DNA from: Planctomycetota bacterium
GTDB lineage: Bacteria > Planctomycetota > UBA8742 > UBA2392
Direction: 5' to 3'
DNA: 64,000 bases
Assembly (NCBI GenBank): GCA_016722065.1
Contig: JADKGX010000001.1
Span: forward strand, 1,426,001-1,490,000
Of this stretch, positions 44,886 through 53,558 are shown in pieces. A program made the translations under genes and the position numbers. Under the pieces are notes generated by a model. It did not search any database. It had not been told where the DNA came from and was given only the letters and a program-made list of their open reading frames with translations. Every line of letters begins with the position of its first letter. Within the stretch, counting starts at the first letter, position 1.

Positions 44886-47800
44886 ATGTCACGAAGAATT
44901 CTGATGAATGTTGCCGACGGCGATGAATGCCGTATTGCAGTCATCGAAGACAACCGGCTGTTTGAATACTTTGTCGACCGCCCAAGCCAGCTCAAGCACG
45001 TTGGCAATATCTACAAGGGCATCATCAACAACGTCGAACCCGGCATCCAGGCCGCGTTTGTCGATATCGGGCTTGAACGCAACGGCTTTCTGCACGTCAG
45101 CGACGTGTTGTATGCCTATGAAAACAACCCCAAGCTGACGGAACTGTTTCCGCACACCCTGCGGATTCGCGAGACCGCAGCCGAAGAGTCCATCTTGGAC
45201 AACCGCGGCGAACAGGACGTCGAGGAAGTCAGCGAATTTGTCGGCGACGGCCACGCCCAGCCCGGCAGTGAATCCGCACCCCCGGCCGGCAACAATGGCA
45301 ACCAGCAAGGTGCCGCGCCTTCCGATACCGGCGAGCCGCGCGAGGCCGCGTTTCTGGACAAGCTGAACGAAACCCAGCCCGGCCACCGCCTGACCGATTC
45401 ACCCCTGAACGTACCCGCCGTGGCGCCCGAACCAATGCCCGCCGCCGCGCCCGCAGACCATAAACCCGCTGACCGCGCCGACCGCAGCGAAGGCGTGGGC
45501 AGCCCCAACGACCAGCACGCCGACGAAGACAGCGACGACGACGGCGAAGATGACGACTCGGAAGCGCCAACGGTGATTGGCGCGCCACCAGCCCCGCCGC
45601 AACTTGGGCCCGACGGCCTGCCCCTGCGCAAGCGCCGCCGCCGCGGTCGTCGCGGTGGCCGGCGCCGTCGCGAAGCCCGCGAGGCCGCCCAGCGTACCGG
45701 CACACCAGACGGCACCAACCCGCAGGCAGCACCGGCGGCCGCGCAAGCGGCCCACAGCCAGCGCCAGGCGGAACCCCGCGATCGCGCGCAGGCGCAACCC
45801 GCGCCGCGCCCCAATTACGCCAGCCAAAGCGCCGATGCACCGGGCAACGAAGCAGCCGCAGTGCCGAATGCAGCCCCGGCAGCCAGCGATGCCCCGACAG
45901 CCAGCGACGCACCGGCCCAAGACGCCGCAACCAGGCCCCCCGCGCCGCCACGCCCCCGGCGCAAGCGCGAACCTAAGAAGCGCGGCGGCCACCTGCCCAA
46001 GAAAGCCCTGGAAGGCGGCGACGCACCTGGGGCCGAAACGCCCCCAGCCGACACGCAGACGCCAGGAAATGTCGGAGGCGACGGCCCGCCACCCAACGGC
46101 CCGGCCCTGCGTTTTCACCGCGGCCCGCTGCCCAAGATTCAGAACATTCTCAAGCGCAGCCAGGAAGTCGTGGTGCAGGTCAGCAAAGCAAGCCAGGGCG
46201 GCAAGGGTCCCGGCTTGACCAGCATGATCAGCCTGCCGGGGCGGTACATGGTGCTGACGCCCAACAGCCAGCGCGGCGGCGTAAGCCGCAAGATTGAAGA
46301 CGGCGGCGCACGAAACGAGTTGCGCAAGATTCTGGACCGCCTGGCCGTGCCCGAAGGCATGGGCGTGATTATCCGAACGGCAGCGATTGACCGCAGCTTT
46401 GAGGATCTGAGCCGCGACCTGAACTATCTGCTGCGGCTGTGGAGTGTCATTACCACCCGCATCGCCGATGCCCCGGCCCCGGCCCTGCTGTACAGCGACA
46501 GCGACCCCGCCATTCGCGCCGTGCGCGACTACTTTACAGCCGACACCGAAGAAATCGTGATTGACGACCGCAAGGTGTATGAGCGCGTGCTGGGCTTCTT
46601 TGACCAGCTGATGCCCAGCTTCAAGGACCGGGTCAAGCTGTACGACAAGCCCGTGCCCCTGTTCTTTGCCGAGGGCATGGAAGGCCAGATTGAGCGCATC
46701 TTTGACAAGCGCATCACGCTCAAGAACGGCGGCTATCTGTTCATTGAACAGACCGAGGCACTGGTCAGCATCGACGTCAACAGCGGCAAGTTCACCGGCG
46801 CCGGCGACGCCGAACGCACGGCACACCTGACGAACATGGAAGCGATTCCGGAAATCTGCCGCCAGCTTCGGCTGCGCGACCTGGCCGGCATCGTGTGCTG
46901 CGACTTCATTGACATGATGAATCCGCGCCATCGCAGTGACGTTGAAAACGCCCTGCGCCGCGAACTGCGCAAGGACCGCGCCCGCACCAAGGTGGCCCGC
47001 ATGAGCCCCTTTGGCGTGATTGAAATGACCCGCCAGCGCGTACGCCCCAGCATCAAGACCTACACCTATGTCGGCTGCCCCACCTGCAACGGCTTTGGCA
47101 TGGTGCATTCCGCCGAAACCCAGTGCCTTAGCCTGTTGCGCCGCATGAAACTCGCCCTGTGCGAGGACCGCGTCCAGGAACTGGTGGTGCAGGTTCACCC
47201 GCACGTGCTGTCGCACCTGCACAGCGAGTTTCGGGAAGATATCGACCTGCTGGAAGAAGAGTTCGACAAGAATGTCGTGTTTGAATACGCCCGCGACCTG
47301 ACCTTGAGCCAGAGCCGCTTTTACTACGTCAATGACCGCGCCCAGCGTGTTGTGTACGACATGGACCAGCGCATTAACGGCTTTGTGCGCAGCGAAGCCC
47401 ACAAGGTGCACAACAACGTCGCCCCGCCCATGGCCAGCACCGAGGCCGCTGGTGTGGCACCTGCCAGTGAACGAAGCGACGGCAAGCGCAGGCGCCGCGG
47501 CGGCCGCCGCCAGCGCGAGCGCGAAATGGAAAAGGTACAGCGCCAGAAGAATATCCAGGACGAATCACAAAAGGCCGTCAGCTTCGGCGCGACCCTGCCC
47601 GAGCTGCCACCGATTGAGATCGTGCGCGAACCCGCCCCGGCCACAACGCGCCAGGGACAGGACCGCCGCGACGGCAACCGCCAGGGTCAGCGCGACGGCA
47701 ACCAGCAGGGCAACCGCGACGGCAACCAGCAGGGCAACCGCGACCGCAACCAGCAGGGCGGACGGCGCGGTCGACGCGGCCGTGGCAGACACGATCGCGG

Positions 47801-48215
47801 CGGACGCAGCGAAGGTCGCCCGCAAAACCAGCAGGGCCAAAGCCCTGCCCAGGGCGGTGCGGCAACCGGCCCGGCTTCTGCCACCGAAAGTGCCAAGCCT
47901 GCAGAAGCGCCTACACCGCAGGCCAACGCCGCGCCCAGCCAGGCCGCAAGCCAGCCAGCCAGCCAGGCCGCAAGCCAGCCAGCCAGCCAGGCCGCACCCG
48001 CGGCCAGCGCGCCAGCACCCAAGGCCGAAAAACGCCCCGCACGGGGCGCCCGCCGCACCGGCAAGGTGGCTGCAACCGGTTCCAAGGAAGGGGCCAAGGC
48101 CGAAAAGCCTGCCAAGCCCGCAGCACGCAAGCCGGCCGCCAAGAAAGCAAAGCCCGCAGCAGCCAAGCCGGCAGCCCGCAAGCCAGCAGCCAAGAAAGCG
48201 CCCAAGAAGAAGTAA
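44886..48215 (+). CDS. RNase E/G with a large insertion in the S1 domain
   Basis: A single-strand endoribonuclease that processes rRNA and mRNA. The 1109-residue protein starts with an S1 RNA-binding domain (VEPGIQAAFVDIGLERNGFL). About 310 low-complexity residues (about 95-405, with RKRRRRGRRGGRRRREAR) interrupt it. After this come the end of S1 (QEVVVQVSKASQGGKGPGLT), the catalytic core (SIDVNSGKFTGA and CCDFIDMMNPRHR with the Mg-binding aspartates) and the zinc-link CPTC (VGCPTCNGFG). The tail from about residue 840 is disordered: Arg/Gln/Gly repeats, Ala/Gln/Pro repeats and a Lys/Ala/Pro end. It lies downstream of the DUF2344 gene. Confidence 0.92.
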   Translation: MSRRILMNVADGDECRIAVIEDNRLFEYFVDRPSQLKHVGNIYKGIINNVEPGIQAAFVDIGLERNGFLHVSDVLYAYENNPKLTELFPHTLRIRETAAEESILDNRGEQDVEEVSEFVGDGHAQPGSESAPPAGNNGNQQGAAPSDTGEPREAAFLDKLNETQPGHRLTDSPLNVPAVAPEPMPAAAPADHKPADRADRSEGVGSPNDQHADEDSDDDGEDDDSEAPTVIGAPPAPPQLGPDGLPLRKRRRRGRRGGRRRREAREAAQRTGTPDGTNPQAAPAAAQAAHSQRQAEPRDRAQAQPAPRPNYASQSADAPGNEAAAVPNAAPAASDAPTASDAPAQDAATRPPAPPRPRRKREPKKRGGHLPKKALEGGDAPGAETPPADTQTPGNVGGDGPPPNGPALRFHRGPLPKIQNILKRSQEVVVQVSKASQGGKGPGLTSMISLPGRYMVLTPNSQRGGVSRKIEDGGARNELRKILDRLAVPEGMGVIIRTAAIDRSFEDLSRDLNYLLRLWSVITTRIADAPAPALLYSDSDPAIRAVRDYFTADTEEIVIDDRKVYERVLGFFDQLMPSFKDRVKLYDKPVPLFFAEGMEGQIERIFDKRITLKNGGYLFIEQTEALVSIDVNSGKFTGAGDAERTAHLTNMEAIPEICRQLRLRDLAGIVCCDFIDMMNPRHRSDVENALRRELRKDRARTKVARMSPFGVIEMTRQRVRPSIKTYTYVGCPTCNGFGMVHSAETQCLSLLRRMKLALCEDRVQELVVQVHPHVLSHLHSEFREDIDLLEEEFDKNVVFEYARDLTLSQSRFYYVNDRAQRVVYDMDQRINGFVRSEAHKVHNNVAPPMASTEAAGVAPASERSDGKRRRRGGRRQREREMEKVQRQKNIQDESQKAVSFGATLPELPPIEIVREPAPATTRQGQDRRDGNRQGQRDGNQQGNRDGNQQGNRDRNQQGGRRGRRGRGRHDRGGRSEGRPQNQQGQSPAQGGAATGPASATESAKPAEAPTPQANAAPSQAASQPASQAASQPASQAAPAASAPAPKAEKRPARGARRTGKVAATGSKEGAKAEKPAKPAARKPAAKKAKPAAAKPAARKPAAKKAPKKK
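47694..47760 (+). repeat. 24-bp tandem repeat inside the RNase E/G gene
   Basis: The unit (gacggcaaccagcagggcaa plus ccgc) appears twice exactly and then partly a third time, encoding the DGNQQGNR repeats. A second set, encoding ASQPASQA repeats, occurs near 47940-48000. These are in-frame coding repeats and could vary in copy number. Confidence 0.75.
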
Positions 48216-48256
48216 CGACCGACGCTACCCAGCCCGGTTCTTTCGCACCACGCAAG

Positions 48257-48281
48257 CAATGCCCGCCCTGTGCGGGCATTG
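48257..48281 (+). terminator. Terminator-like hairpin
   Basis: A 10-bp perfect stem, caatgcccgc/gcgggcattg, with a 5-base loop lies 40 bases after the RNase E/G stop. No T-run follows, so Rho-independent function is uncertain. Confidence 0.5.
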
Positions 48282-48330
48282 TGCGTGCAGGCGACCCGCA
48301 AAGGCCACCAGGCTGCCTCAGTGAAGGAAT

Positions 48331-48350
48331 AATGATAGATAATCAGATAC
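48331..48350 (+). promoter_or_regulatory. Candidate operator (TAGATAA core) before the radical SAM gene
   Basis: The AT-rich patch has a TGAT-N5-ATCA palindrome at 48333-48345. Its complement, GTATCTGATTATCTA, matches the NnrS-gene site at 11 of 15 positions. It is about 65 bases upstream of the GTG at 48412. Confidence 0.4.
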
Positions 48351-48411
48351 AGATAGCCTATATAGGCGCGCCGTTGCTTCTGGATTGGCCTGTCGGGCCG
48401 GAAGGGCATGT

Positions 48412-50148
48412 GTGCTGACAACCTTGAACAAGCCCGTCGCATCGGGCGTGCCGGTGCACCCGCTGGGCAGCAAGGCCCGGGTACTTCTTTGCAGCGTGTT
48501 CGGGCCCTATGCCCAAAACGACGAATTCGGCAGCAGCGTCGTCAACCCCATGGAGCTGTATCACAACCAGGTGACGCGCGTGCAGGGGCCGTTTTCGCTG
48601 CGTATGTTCCATCGAAGCTGGGGCATCATGATGATCCAGTGCAACATCAGCGCCCCTTGCACCGTGCTGGATTTTCCAACGCTGGACCGCTTCACCCGGG
48701 AACTTCAGGACCAGCCCTACGATGTAATCGGCATCAGCAGCATTATCGTGAACGTGCTGAAGGTTGCGCACATGTGCAAGCTGATACGGCGCTATCAGCC
48801 CAACGCACGCATCGTCATCGGTGGACACATTGCCAACCTGCCTGACCTGGCACAGCGCGTCGACGCCGATCACATCGTGCAGGGCGAAGGCGTGACCTGG
48901 TTTCGTGAATTCCTGGGCGAAGATGCTGGGGCGCCCTATCGGCACCCTGTTGTGCTGTCGCCCGTCAACATGCGCAGCATGGGCATGAACGTCCCCAATC
49001 GCCCGGGAGAAACGGCCGCCACGGTGATTCCCTCGGTGGGTTGCCCCATGGGCTGCAACTTCTGTTCCACTTCGGCCATGTTCGGGGGCAAGGGCAAGTC
49101 CAACACGTTCTATGAAACCGGCGCCGAGCTGTTTGCCGTGTTGTCCGGCCTGGAACGCGAAACCGGCGCGCGGTCCTTCTTTGTGATGGACGAAAACTTC
49201 CTGCTCAACCGCCCACGCGCCCTTCAACTGCTGGAACTGATGGAACAACACGGCAAGGCCTGGTCCTTCTATCTGTTCAGTTCGGCCAACGTGTTGCGCA
49301 AGTACAGCATCGATGAACTGGTGCGCATTGGTGTTTCGTGGGTCTGGCTGGGTCTGGAAGGCAAGGACAGCCGCTACGGCAAGCTGGCCGGCGTGGACAC
49401 ACAAGCGCTGGTCAAGCTGTACCAATCGCACGGCATTCGCGTGCTGGGCAGCACGATCATCGGCCTGGAGACCCACACGCGCCAGAACATCGACGAGGCC
49501 ATCGATTACGCCGTTGCGCACGGAACGGACTTTCACCAGTTCATGCTGTACACGCCACTGCCGGGCACGCCGCTGCATCGCGAGCTTTCCGAACAACAGT
49601 TGATCCTGCCCGAGTCCGAGGTTGCCCTGCCTTTGATTCATGGCCAGGCGCAGTTCAACTACCGTCACCGCCACCTGCGCGACGGCGAAGAAAGCGAAAT
49701 GCTGCTGCGCGCGTTCCGGCGTGATTTTGAGGTCAACGGGCCAAGCGTCGTCCGCATCGTGAACACCACGCTGCAGGGCTGGCTGCGTTACAAGAATCAC
49801 CCGGACCTGCGCGTTCGCGACCGCATGCACTGGGAAGGCCGCGAACTGCCCACTACCTATGCCGCCGTGGTTGCCGCCGCATGCAGGCAGTTCGGCCGTG
49901 GTGCACCGATCCGGCATCACCTGGACGCCCTGCTGGGCCAGATCAAGCGCGAGTTCGGTCTTAGGGCACGCCTGGCAGCAGCATTGGGCGGCCCGTTTCT
50001 GGCCTGGCGGCTGCGCGCGGAAGCCCGGCGCCTGGCGCGTGGCGCGACACTGGAACCACCCACGTTCTACGAGACCAACGCCGCACGTTCGGTGGCCGGG
50101 GCAGGCCGCTGCCGATTTGTCGACATTTCGGGGGTCGTGCGGGCATAA
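48412..50148 (+). CDS. B12-binding radical SAM enzyme
   Basis: A 578-residue enzyme. The GTG at 48412 has a ggaaggg ribosome-binding site eight bases upstream. The N-terminal part fits a cobalamin-binding domain (YDVIGISSIIVNVLKVAHMC, NARIVIGGHIANLPD). The radical SAM motif CxxxCxxC is seen in GCPMGCNFCS, with a partner motif FFVMDENFLLNR and GLEGKDSRYG. The C-terminal 150 residues carry a basic helical tail. Cobalamin radical SAM enzymes do methylations and rearrangements; the substrate cannot be told. It is followed by the NnrS fusion on the same strand, and both have the TTATCTA-type site in front. Confidence 0.85.
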   Translation: MLTTLNKPVASGVPVHPLGSKARVLLCSVFGPYAQNDEFGSSVVNPMELYHNQVTRVQGPFSLRMFHRSWGIMMIQCNISAPCTVLDFPTLDRFTRELQDQPYDVIGISSIIVNVLKVAHMCKLIRRYQPNARIVIGGHIANLPDLAQRVDADHIVQGEGVTWFREFLGEDAGAPYRHPVVLSPVNMRSMGMNVPNRPGETAATVIPSVGCPMGCNFCSTSAMFGGKGKSNTFYETGAELFAVLSGLERETGARSFFVMDENFLLNRPRALQLLELMEQHGKAWSFYLFSSANVLRKYSIDELVRIGVSWVWLGLEGKDSRYGKLAGVDTQALVKLYQSHGIRVLGSTIIGLETHTRQNIDEAIDYAVAHGTDFHQFMLYTPLPGTPLHRELSEQQLILPESEVALPLIHGQAQFNYRHRHLRDGEESEMLLRAFRRDFEVNGPSVVRIVNTTLQGWLRYKNHPDLRVRDRMHWEGRELPTTYAAVVAAACRQFGRGAPIRHHLDALLGQIKREFGLRARLAAALGGPFLAWRLRAEARRLARGATLEPPTFYETNAARSVAGAGRCRFVDISGVVRA

Positions 50149-50151
50149 AAG

Positions 50152-50173
50152 GATAATAGGATCGTGTTATCTA
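50152..50173 (+). promoter_or_regulatory. Candidate operator before the NnrS fusion
   Basis: The sequence ggatcgtgttatcta (50159-50173) matches the site at 62614-62628 at 13 of 15 positions. Together with gataa (50153-50157) it also forms an interrupted GATAA/TTATC palindrome. It lies 12 bases before the ATG at 50186, overlapping the leader. Confidence 0.5.
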
Positions 50174-50185
50174 CTCAGGAGCACC

Positions 50186-52207
50186 ATGATCTCGCCTGAC
50201 GACACGATCCCGCAGATTCTGCAACGCGCACCCCACCTGCGCGCGGTTCTGGACCGCTACGGCCTCAAGGGCTGCGGCGGACCGCTGGGGCCCGACGAAA
50301 CCCTGACCTTCTTTTCGGCGGCCCACGGCGTGGACCTGCCCAAGCTGCTGCAGGAACTTCGGGGCTTGGACTTGCCCGCCCCTGCCACCGCAACCCCGGA
50401 CCATCGGCCGACTCCGACACCGCAACTTGCAGACTCCATCTACCGCCCCTTCTTTCTGGCCGGGTTGGCCTTTGCACTGGTGCCCGGCGCTTTGCTCGGG
50501 CTGTACCTGGTGTGGCGGGCATGGCAGGGGCAAAGCCTGGTCGCGCCGCCGATCAACATCATCAATGCCCACGCCCACAGCATGCTGGCCGGCTTCATGT
50601 CGATGTTCATCATGGGCTTTGGCTACCAAGCCCTGCCGCGGTTCAAGCACGCGGCGCTGTACCGTCCGGGGCTGGCACTGGCGTCGTTTGGCCTGGTGTG
50701 CACAGGCGTTGTGTTGCGGGTGACCGGCGAGATGCTGGCGCTGGATACCTCCGGCGCGCTGTTTTCGCTTACCCCACACTGGCTGGTCATGGCACTGGTT
50801 GGAAGCGCCATGGAAGTAACCGCCCTGTCGTTGTTCGCCTGGCTGCTATGGAACACCTATCGTCAGGCCAGCGCGGTCTGGGCGGCCTACGACCGCTATG
50901 TGTTTGCGGCGGCCGGCTGGCTGGTGGTGGCAGCGTTGGGCGCTGCGGTGCATTTGGTGCTGATTTCGACCTCCGGTAGCTTTCTGGAGCTCGTGCCGCG
51001 CATCACGCTGGTGCAGGAACCACTGCGCATGATCCAGCTTCTGGGATGTGCGGTGATCCTGATTCTGGGCGTGATGCAGCGCTTCTTGCCGCCTGTGTTC
51101 GGCTTTGCGGATCCGGGCCAGGCGGTGATGCGCCGGTGGTTCTGGCCGCTCAATGTTGCCTTGGTCGTGATGGCCGTTACGTTTCCCTGGGCGATTGCCG
51201 CCAAGCGCGGCATGCTGGACGGCCCCTTGGGCGTGCGCGCCCTGGAAACCGGCTTCTGGCTGGCGCTGTTGGTGTTCAGCATTTCCACGCTGCGCATCCT
51301 TGCAGGCTTCCGGTCCTGGAAACAACCAACCGGCAACGACCGCAGCATCAAATTCGCACGCGCGGCGCACGGCTGGCTGGCACTGGCCATGCTGCTGTGG
51401 CTGGCCGAGCCGCTGTATATCGCCGCTGTGGTGGGTCACTTCGGGCATGGCTTTCACGGTGCCGTGCGCCACACGCTGACACTGGGCTTCATTGCCCAGA
51501 TGATCATGGCGATTTCGCTAAAGGTGATTCCCACGCTGCGTGGCGTCAATGTGGCCACACTGGGCCGCCAGCGCCTCACGTTTGTGCTGCTGAACCTTGC
51601 CGTGGCACTGCGCATCGCGGGCGAAATCGCCGCGGATTTCACGGGTGCGGGCTTCGAACTGCTGGCCGTGGCGGCAGTGATTGCCGCAACGGCCCTGCTG
51701 CTTTGGGCCGGGCACGTAGGGCGTCTGCTGCTTTTCCGCAGCGGCGATGGGGCGGTTGCGCCAGCGCTGGAACTTGCTGCCGGGGCTAACGTGGCGGCCG
51801 TGCTGGCACGCTGGCCACAGACCCTGCCCGTGTTTGTCAGCCACGGCTTTGGAATGCTGACCAACCCCGTCGCGCGCCAGACACTGGCCCGTACCGTCAG
51901 CCTGGCCCAGGCCTGCGCGCTGAAGGAAGTAGACCTGGCGACCCTGTTGCAGGATTTGCGCACGGCCACAGGCCAGCAAGCGCCACCGACGCCGCCTGCG
52001 CCACCGGCATCGCGTGTCGATGCCACACGAACCGTCGCCGACGTGGCCCGGGCTTTCCCGCGCACTGTGCCTGTACTTTCCCGACTGGGCCTGGACGCCT
52101 GCTGCGGCGGTGAAGAAAGCATCGCCGTCGCCGCAGAACACAACGGCCACTCACTGCCCCAGGTGCTGCAACAATTAGAGGAGGCTATTGGCCATGACGC
52201 GACTTGA
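50186..52207 (+). CDS. NnrS-family membrane protein with fused DUF542/DUF1858-type modules
   Basis: A 673-residue fusion with an AGGAGC ribosome-binding site. Residues about 1-60 resemble an N-terminal DUF542/DUF1858 module (TIPQILQRAPHLRAVLDRYG, then LKGCGGPL). The middle (about 85-520) is a NnrS-type membrane protein with about 12 helices and conserved histidines (HAHSMLAGFMSMFIMG, FGHGFHGAVRHTLTLGF); NnrS is a heme/copper membrane protein linked to NO handling. A DUF1858-like segment (VFVSHGFGMLTNPVARQTLA) and a second DUF542 module with the Ric/ScdA-type LGLDACCGG motif close it. ScdA/Ric repairs iron centres after NO damage. The fusion of all modules is unusual. Confidence 0.85.
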   Translation: MISPDDTIPQILQRAPHLRAVLDRYGLKGCGGPLGPDETLTFFSAAHGVDLPKLLQELRGLDLPAPATATPDHRPTPTPQLADSIYRPFFLAGLAFALVPGALLGLYLVWRAWQGQSLVAPPINIINAHAHSMLAGFMSMFIMGFGYQALPRFKHAALYRPGLALASFGLVCTGVVLRVTGEMLALDTSGALFSLTPHWLVMALVGSAMEVTALSLFAWLLWNTYRQASAVWAAYDRYVFAAAGWLVVAALGAAVHLVLISTSGSFLELVPRITLVQEPLRMIQLLGCAVILILGVMQRFLPPVFGFADPGQAVMRRWFWPLNVALVVMAVTFPWAIAAKRGMLDGPLGVRALETGFWLALLVFSISTLRILAGFRSWKQPTGNDRSIKFARAAHGWLALAMLLWLAEPLYIAAVVGHFGHGFHGAVRHTLTLGFIAQMIMAISLKVIPTLRGVNVATLGRQRLTFVLLNLAVALRIAGEIAADFTGAGFELLAVAAVIAATALLLWAGHVGRLLLFRSGDGAVAPALELAAGANVAAVLARWPQTLPVFVSHGFGMLTNPVARQTLARTVSLAQACALKEVDLATLLQDLRTATGQQAPPTPPAPPASRVDATRTVADVARAFPRTVPVLSRLGLDACCGGEESIAVAAEHNGHSLPQVLQQLEEAIGHDAT

Positions 52208-52823
52208 AGAGATTGCCACCAACTGCGCACCCATCGCCCTGCGCGACCCGCTGGCTGAAACCCTGGGCTTCAAAGAGCAAGGCCGGATCCAGATCAGCCT
52301 GGACGACGTTGGCCGCTACGCGGGCCACCTGTGCCCGACTGTGGCAACGGCCTTTGAACTGGCCCGCGAGGGCTTGGCGCGCCTGTACCCTGATCAACTG
52401 CCGGTCCGGGGCGACATCAGCGTCAAGGTGCACTCGGAGCCCGACGTGTTTGCCAACGGCCCGATGGGCCGCGTGATCGGGTTTGTCACTGGCGCGGCGG
52501 GTCAGGACGGCTTTCGCGGCCTGGCAGGAAAGTTCGTCCGGGCAGGCCTGTTGCGATACGACGCGCAAGCATTGCCCTTTGGCGCCATCACATTCTGGCG
52601 GGCCGACACGCGCGCCTCGGTGTGCCTGCGCCCACGCACCGGCATGCTGCCGGACCAACCGGCGATTTCGCAGTACCTCAAGCCGGCGCTGGCCGGCGAG
52701 GCAGCGGCCTTGCAGGTGTTTCAAGCCGCATGGGCCGAACGCGTGGCGGCGGTGCTGGAACTTGGGGCGCGCATGTTTGAGGTTCTGCCTGCCCCCAAAC
52801 CGGCGCCCCTGACAAATGCCTGA
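52194..52823 (+). CDS. FmdE-like protein
   Basis: A 209-residue protein that overlaps the end of the NnrS fusion by 14 bases and has gaggagg just upstream of its ATG, so the two are coupled. The motif GRYAGHLCPTVATAFELAREG is that of FmdE (formylmethanofuran dehydrogenase subunit E-like) proteins, with a Cys and His that could bind a metal. No zinc-ribbon tail is visible. FmdE-like proteins occur in many non-methanogens with no settled function. The context suggests a role with NO or metal-cluster metabolism. Confidence 0.75.
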   Translation: MTRLEEIATNCAPIALRDPLAETLGFKEQGRIQISLDDVGRYAGHLCPTVATAFELAREGLARLYPDQLPVRGDISVKVHSEPDVFANGPMGRVIGFVTGAAGQDGFRGLAGKFVRAGLLRYDAQALPFGAITFWRADTRASVCLRPRTGMLPDQPAISQYLKPALAGEAAALQVFQAAWAERVAAVLELGARMFEVLPAPKPAPLTNA

Positions 52824-52834
52824 TTGACAGCCGC

Positions 52835-52856
52835 GCGGGCGCACGCAAGCGCCCGC
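52835..52856. terminator. Bidirectional terminator-like hairpin
   Basis: An 8-bp perfect GC stem, gcgggcgc/gcgcccgc, around a 6-base loop sits between the convergent FmdE-like and hemerythrin genes. No T-run is present. Confidence 0.45.
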
Positions 52857-52863
52857 AGACTGG

Positions 52864-53547
52864 TCAACCCAGCATCAGCTTGACCACGAGTTCTTCCAGC
52901 GATTCGTCGCTGTGCAGGCGGTCTGTCGTGGGATACAGAATCGATTCTTCCTTCATGTTGTGGGCCACCAGCACGCCCAGCAGGTCGGCGCGGCCGCGTT
53001 CGGCGGCGTCGTAATCTTCGGCCCGCATGGCCGCCAGGATCGCGCGCAGGTGCTGCTGAATGTCCACATGTTCATGGCGCATCACCATGGTCGGGCCACC
53101 CTGCTGCATGCCGGTTGCTTCCTCAAATGCGGGGAACAGGATTTCTTCCTCGATCTGAATGTGTCGCACCAGGCCATGGCTGAAGTCGTCGGCCAGGGCC
53201 CGTGCCCCCGGCCATTTGCCGCGCCGTGCGTGGTCCATGGCCGCCTCCAGCAGCGCGTCCAGGCGGTCATGGTCCCAGGCCAGATAGTCCGTCACGCAGT
53301 GCTGCGCCCGCGGTCCCCGCCTGCAGATGTGATAGCGCCATTGGCCCGGGCCCGGCTTCAGTGGTGAAAAATCGAAGCCCAGTGGAAACTCGGCAAGCAC
53401 GGATTGCAGCAGCAGCGTCGGTTCCTGCAACGCCAGAACATCCAGCGCTTCGCCGGGCTGCAGATCGGCCATGCGGGCCAGCACTTGCGCGCGCGCGCGG
53501 TCGTGGGGCAGGCTTCGCGTGTCAATCGTTTCAATCGCAAGAGTCAT
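52864..53547 (-). CDS. DUF2249-hemerythrin protein 2
   Basis: A 227-residue protein. An N-terminal DUF2249-like domain (IDTRSLPHDRARAQVLARM and ALQEPTLLLQSVLAEFPLGF) is followed by a hemerythrin HHE domain with iron-ligand histidines and Glu (LAWDHDRLDALL, HIQIEEEILFPAFE, RHEHVDIQQHL, AHNMKEESILYP). Hemerythrins bind O2 or NO at a di-iron site. It is last in the benzoyl-CoA operon, 11 bases after its paralogue. The role is probably local protection of oxygen-sensitive enzymes, which is inference. Confidence 0.85.
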   Translation of the reverse strand: MTLAIETIDTRSLPHDRARAQVLARMADLQPGEALDVLALQEPTLLLQSVLAEFPLGFDFSPLKPGPGQWRYHICRRGPRAQHCVTDYLAWDHDRLDALLEAAMDHARRGKWPGARALADDFSHGLVRHIQIEEEILFPAFEEATGMQQGGPTMVMRHEHVDIQQHLRAILAAMRAEDYDAAERGRADLLGVLVAHNMKEESILYPTTDRLHSDESLEELVVKLMLG

Positions 53548-53558
53548 GGTGTCTCCAT

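Noticed and set aside
45399..47411. A 670-residue minus-strand frame across the RNase E/G gene
   Set aside because: Antisense to a well-supported gene; Val/Gly/Ala bias with no motif.
47694..48000. CRISPR-like array
   Set aside because: The repeats are in frame, have no unique spacers of constant length and encode the disordered RNase E/G tail.
48333..48345. FNR-type box
   Set aside because: TGAT and ATCA arms are present, but the spacing is five rather than four bases and the outer T/A are missing.
52835..52856. Attenuator for the hemerythrin genes
   Set aside because: The hairpin lies after their stop codon on the minus strand; it is better read as a shared end between convergent genes.
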